Positions 6,341 to 6,887 of a stretch of DNA of 6,887 nt are shown here, piece by piece. Made by a program: the position numbers and the translations under genes. Source of the stretch: Oscillospiraceae bacterium (GTDB lineage: Bacteria > Bacillota > Clostridia > Oscillospirales > Ruminococcaceae). Each line of letters opens with the position of its first letter. Positions within the stretch are counted from its first letter, which is position 1. The notes below the pieces were generated by a model. That model was not told the origin of the DNA. It saw nothing but the letters and a program-made list of their open reading frames with translations, and ran no database searches. The DNA is taken from positions 1 to 6,887 of the forward strand of contig JAITVF010000180.1 of assembly GCA_031285945.1 (NCBI GenBank), in the 5' to 3' direction.

Positions 6341-6887
6341 GTGGTCTCCTTTTTATCCCCTCGTATTTTGCCGAGAAGCTCCTCAACGATAACCTTTTCG
6401 TCAAAATTGATCGTGCCGAAGTTTAGAACCTGATAGTCCTCGTGACCCTTTCCGGCAAGAATTACAACGTCGTCGTCCCTTGCGTGCTCAAGCGCCCACC
6501 TTATGGCGTCGTAGCGGTCGGTTATGGCTATATAGGGGGTTCTGTGCGCCTCAATGCCGGTTATAACGTCCTTTATTATCTGTCCTGGCTCCTCATCCCG
6601 CGGGTTGTCGGAGGTTACAATCACGAAATCGGCAAGCCGCGAAACCGTCTCCCCCATTATGGGGCGCTTTGTCCTGTCGCGGTTGCCGGCCGCCCCGAAA
6701 AGACATACCACCCTGGCCGGCGCGAACTCCTTGACCGTTTCGAGAATATTTTGGAGACCGTCGGGGGAATGCGCGTAATCGCGGATAACGGTGTAGGGGG
6801 TTCCCGTGGGCAAAATCTCAATTCGCCCGGGGATCCCCGGGCAGGAGGCAAGACCCCTCATCACGGCCTCGGGCGGTATTCCGGCCG
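6337..6887 (-). CDS. murE: UDP-MurNAc-tripeptide synthetase MurE, C-terminal part (partial at 5' end)
   Basis: ATP-dependent cytoplasmic ligase that adds the third amino acid to UDP-MurNAc-L-Ala-D-Glu. Only the last 182 residues lie in the window: the frame stays open to the right edge, so the N-terminal and central ATPase domains are outside (MurE is usually near 490 residues). Visible C-terminal domain motifs are PGRIE, DYAHSPDGL, GNRDRTKRPIMG, TSDNPRDEEP and the terminal GKGHEDYQ. DNPR (codons at 6598-6609) is the family signature for binding meso-diaminopimelate; lysine-adding MurE enzymes carry a different sequence there, so the substrate is inferred to be meso-DAP. A GTG ATG pair at 6859-6864 could be mistaken for a start, but the residues before it (GIPPEAV) continue the MurE alignment. 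The TGA stop overlaps the murF ATG in an ATGA, which points to translational coupling. Identity is very secure. Confidence 0.96.
   Translation of the reverse strand, partial: AGIPPEAVMRGLASCPGIPGRIEILPTGTPYTVIRDYAHSPDGLQNILETVKEFAPARVVCLFGAAGNRDRTKRPIMGETVSRLADFVIVTSDNPRDEEPGQIIKDVITGIEAHRTPYIAITDRYDAIRWALEHARDDDVVILAGKGHEDYQVLNFGTINFDEKVIVEELLGKIRGDKKETT

Overview
The window is a minus-strand block of the division and cell wall (dcw) cluster of a bacterium. Read in the direction of transcription (high to low coordinates) it holds murE (C-terminal part only), murF, mraY, ftsW, murG and murA. All five complete genes have intact frames and intact signature motifs. I see no RNA genes, mobile elements, CRISPR or long repeats, and no convincing plus-strand gene. 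I did not find an undescribed system; this is mostly ordinary core biosynthesis, with a few junctions worth a second look.

Organism (inference): probably a moderately GC-rich member of the Clostridia, perhaps of the Oscillospirales/Ruminococcaceae type. The reasons are the strong purine-rich ribosome binding sites, the use of a TTG start, the gene order mraY-ftsW-murG-murA without murD, and MurA and MurG sequences of Gram-positive style. MurE carries the DNPR motif of meso-diaminopimelate-adding enzymes, so the peptidoglycan is probably of the meso-DAP type.

Layout, right to left: 6337-6887 murE, cut by the window edge; 4991-6340 murF, overlapping murE by 4 bases (ATGA); 3912-4937 mraY after a 53-base gap; 2696-3874 ftsW after a 37-base gap, with a TTG start set by a strong ribosome binding site; 1538-2677 murG after 18 bases; then a 188-base gap, the longest in the window; 87-1349 murA; and finally 86 bases that run off the window and contain a good ribosome binding site for whatever follows.

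The genes form one pathway. MurA commits UDP-GlcNAc to peptidoglycan. MurE and MurF add the third residue and the terminal dipeptide to the UDP-MurNAc peptide. MraY loads the product on undecaprenyl phosphate (lipid I), and MurG adds GlcNAc (lipid II). FtsW, a SEDS glycosyltransferase, polymerises lipid II at the septum. MurB, MurC and MurD are absent here and must be encoded elsewhere. The tight spacing from murE to murG suggests one transcript; the gap before murA could hold separate control.
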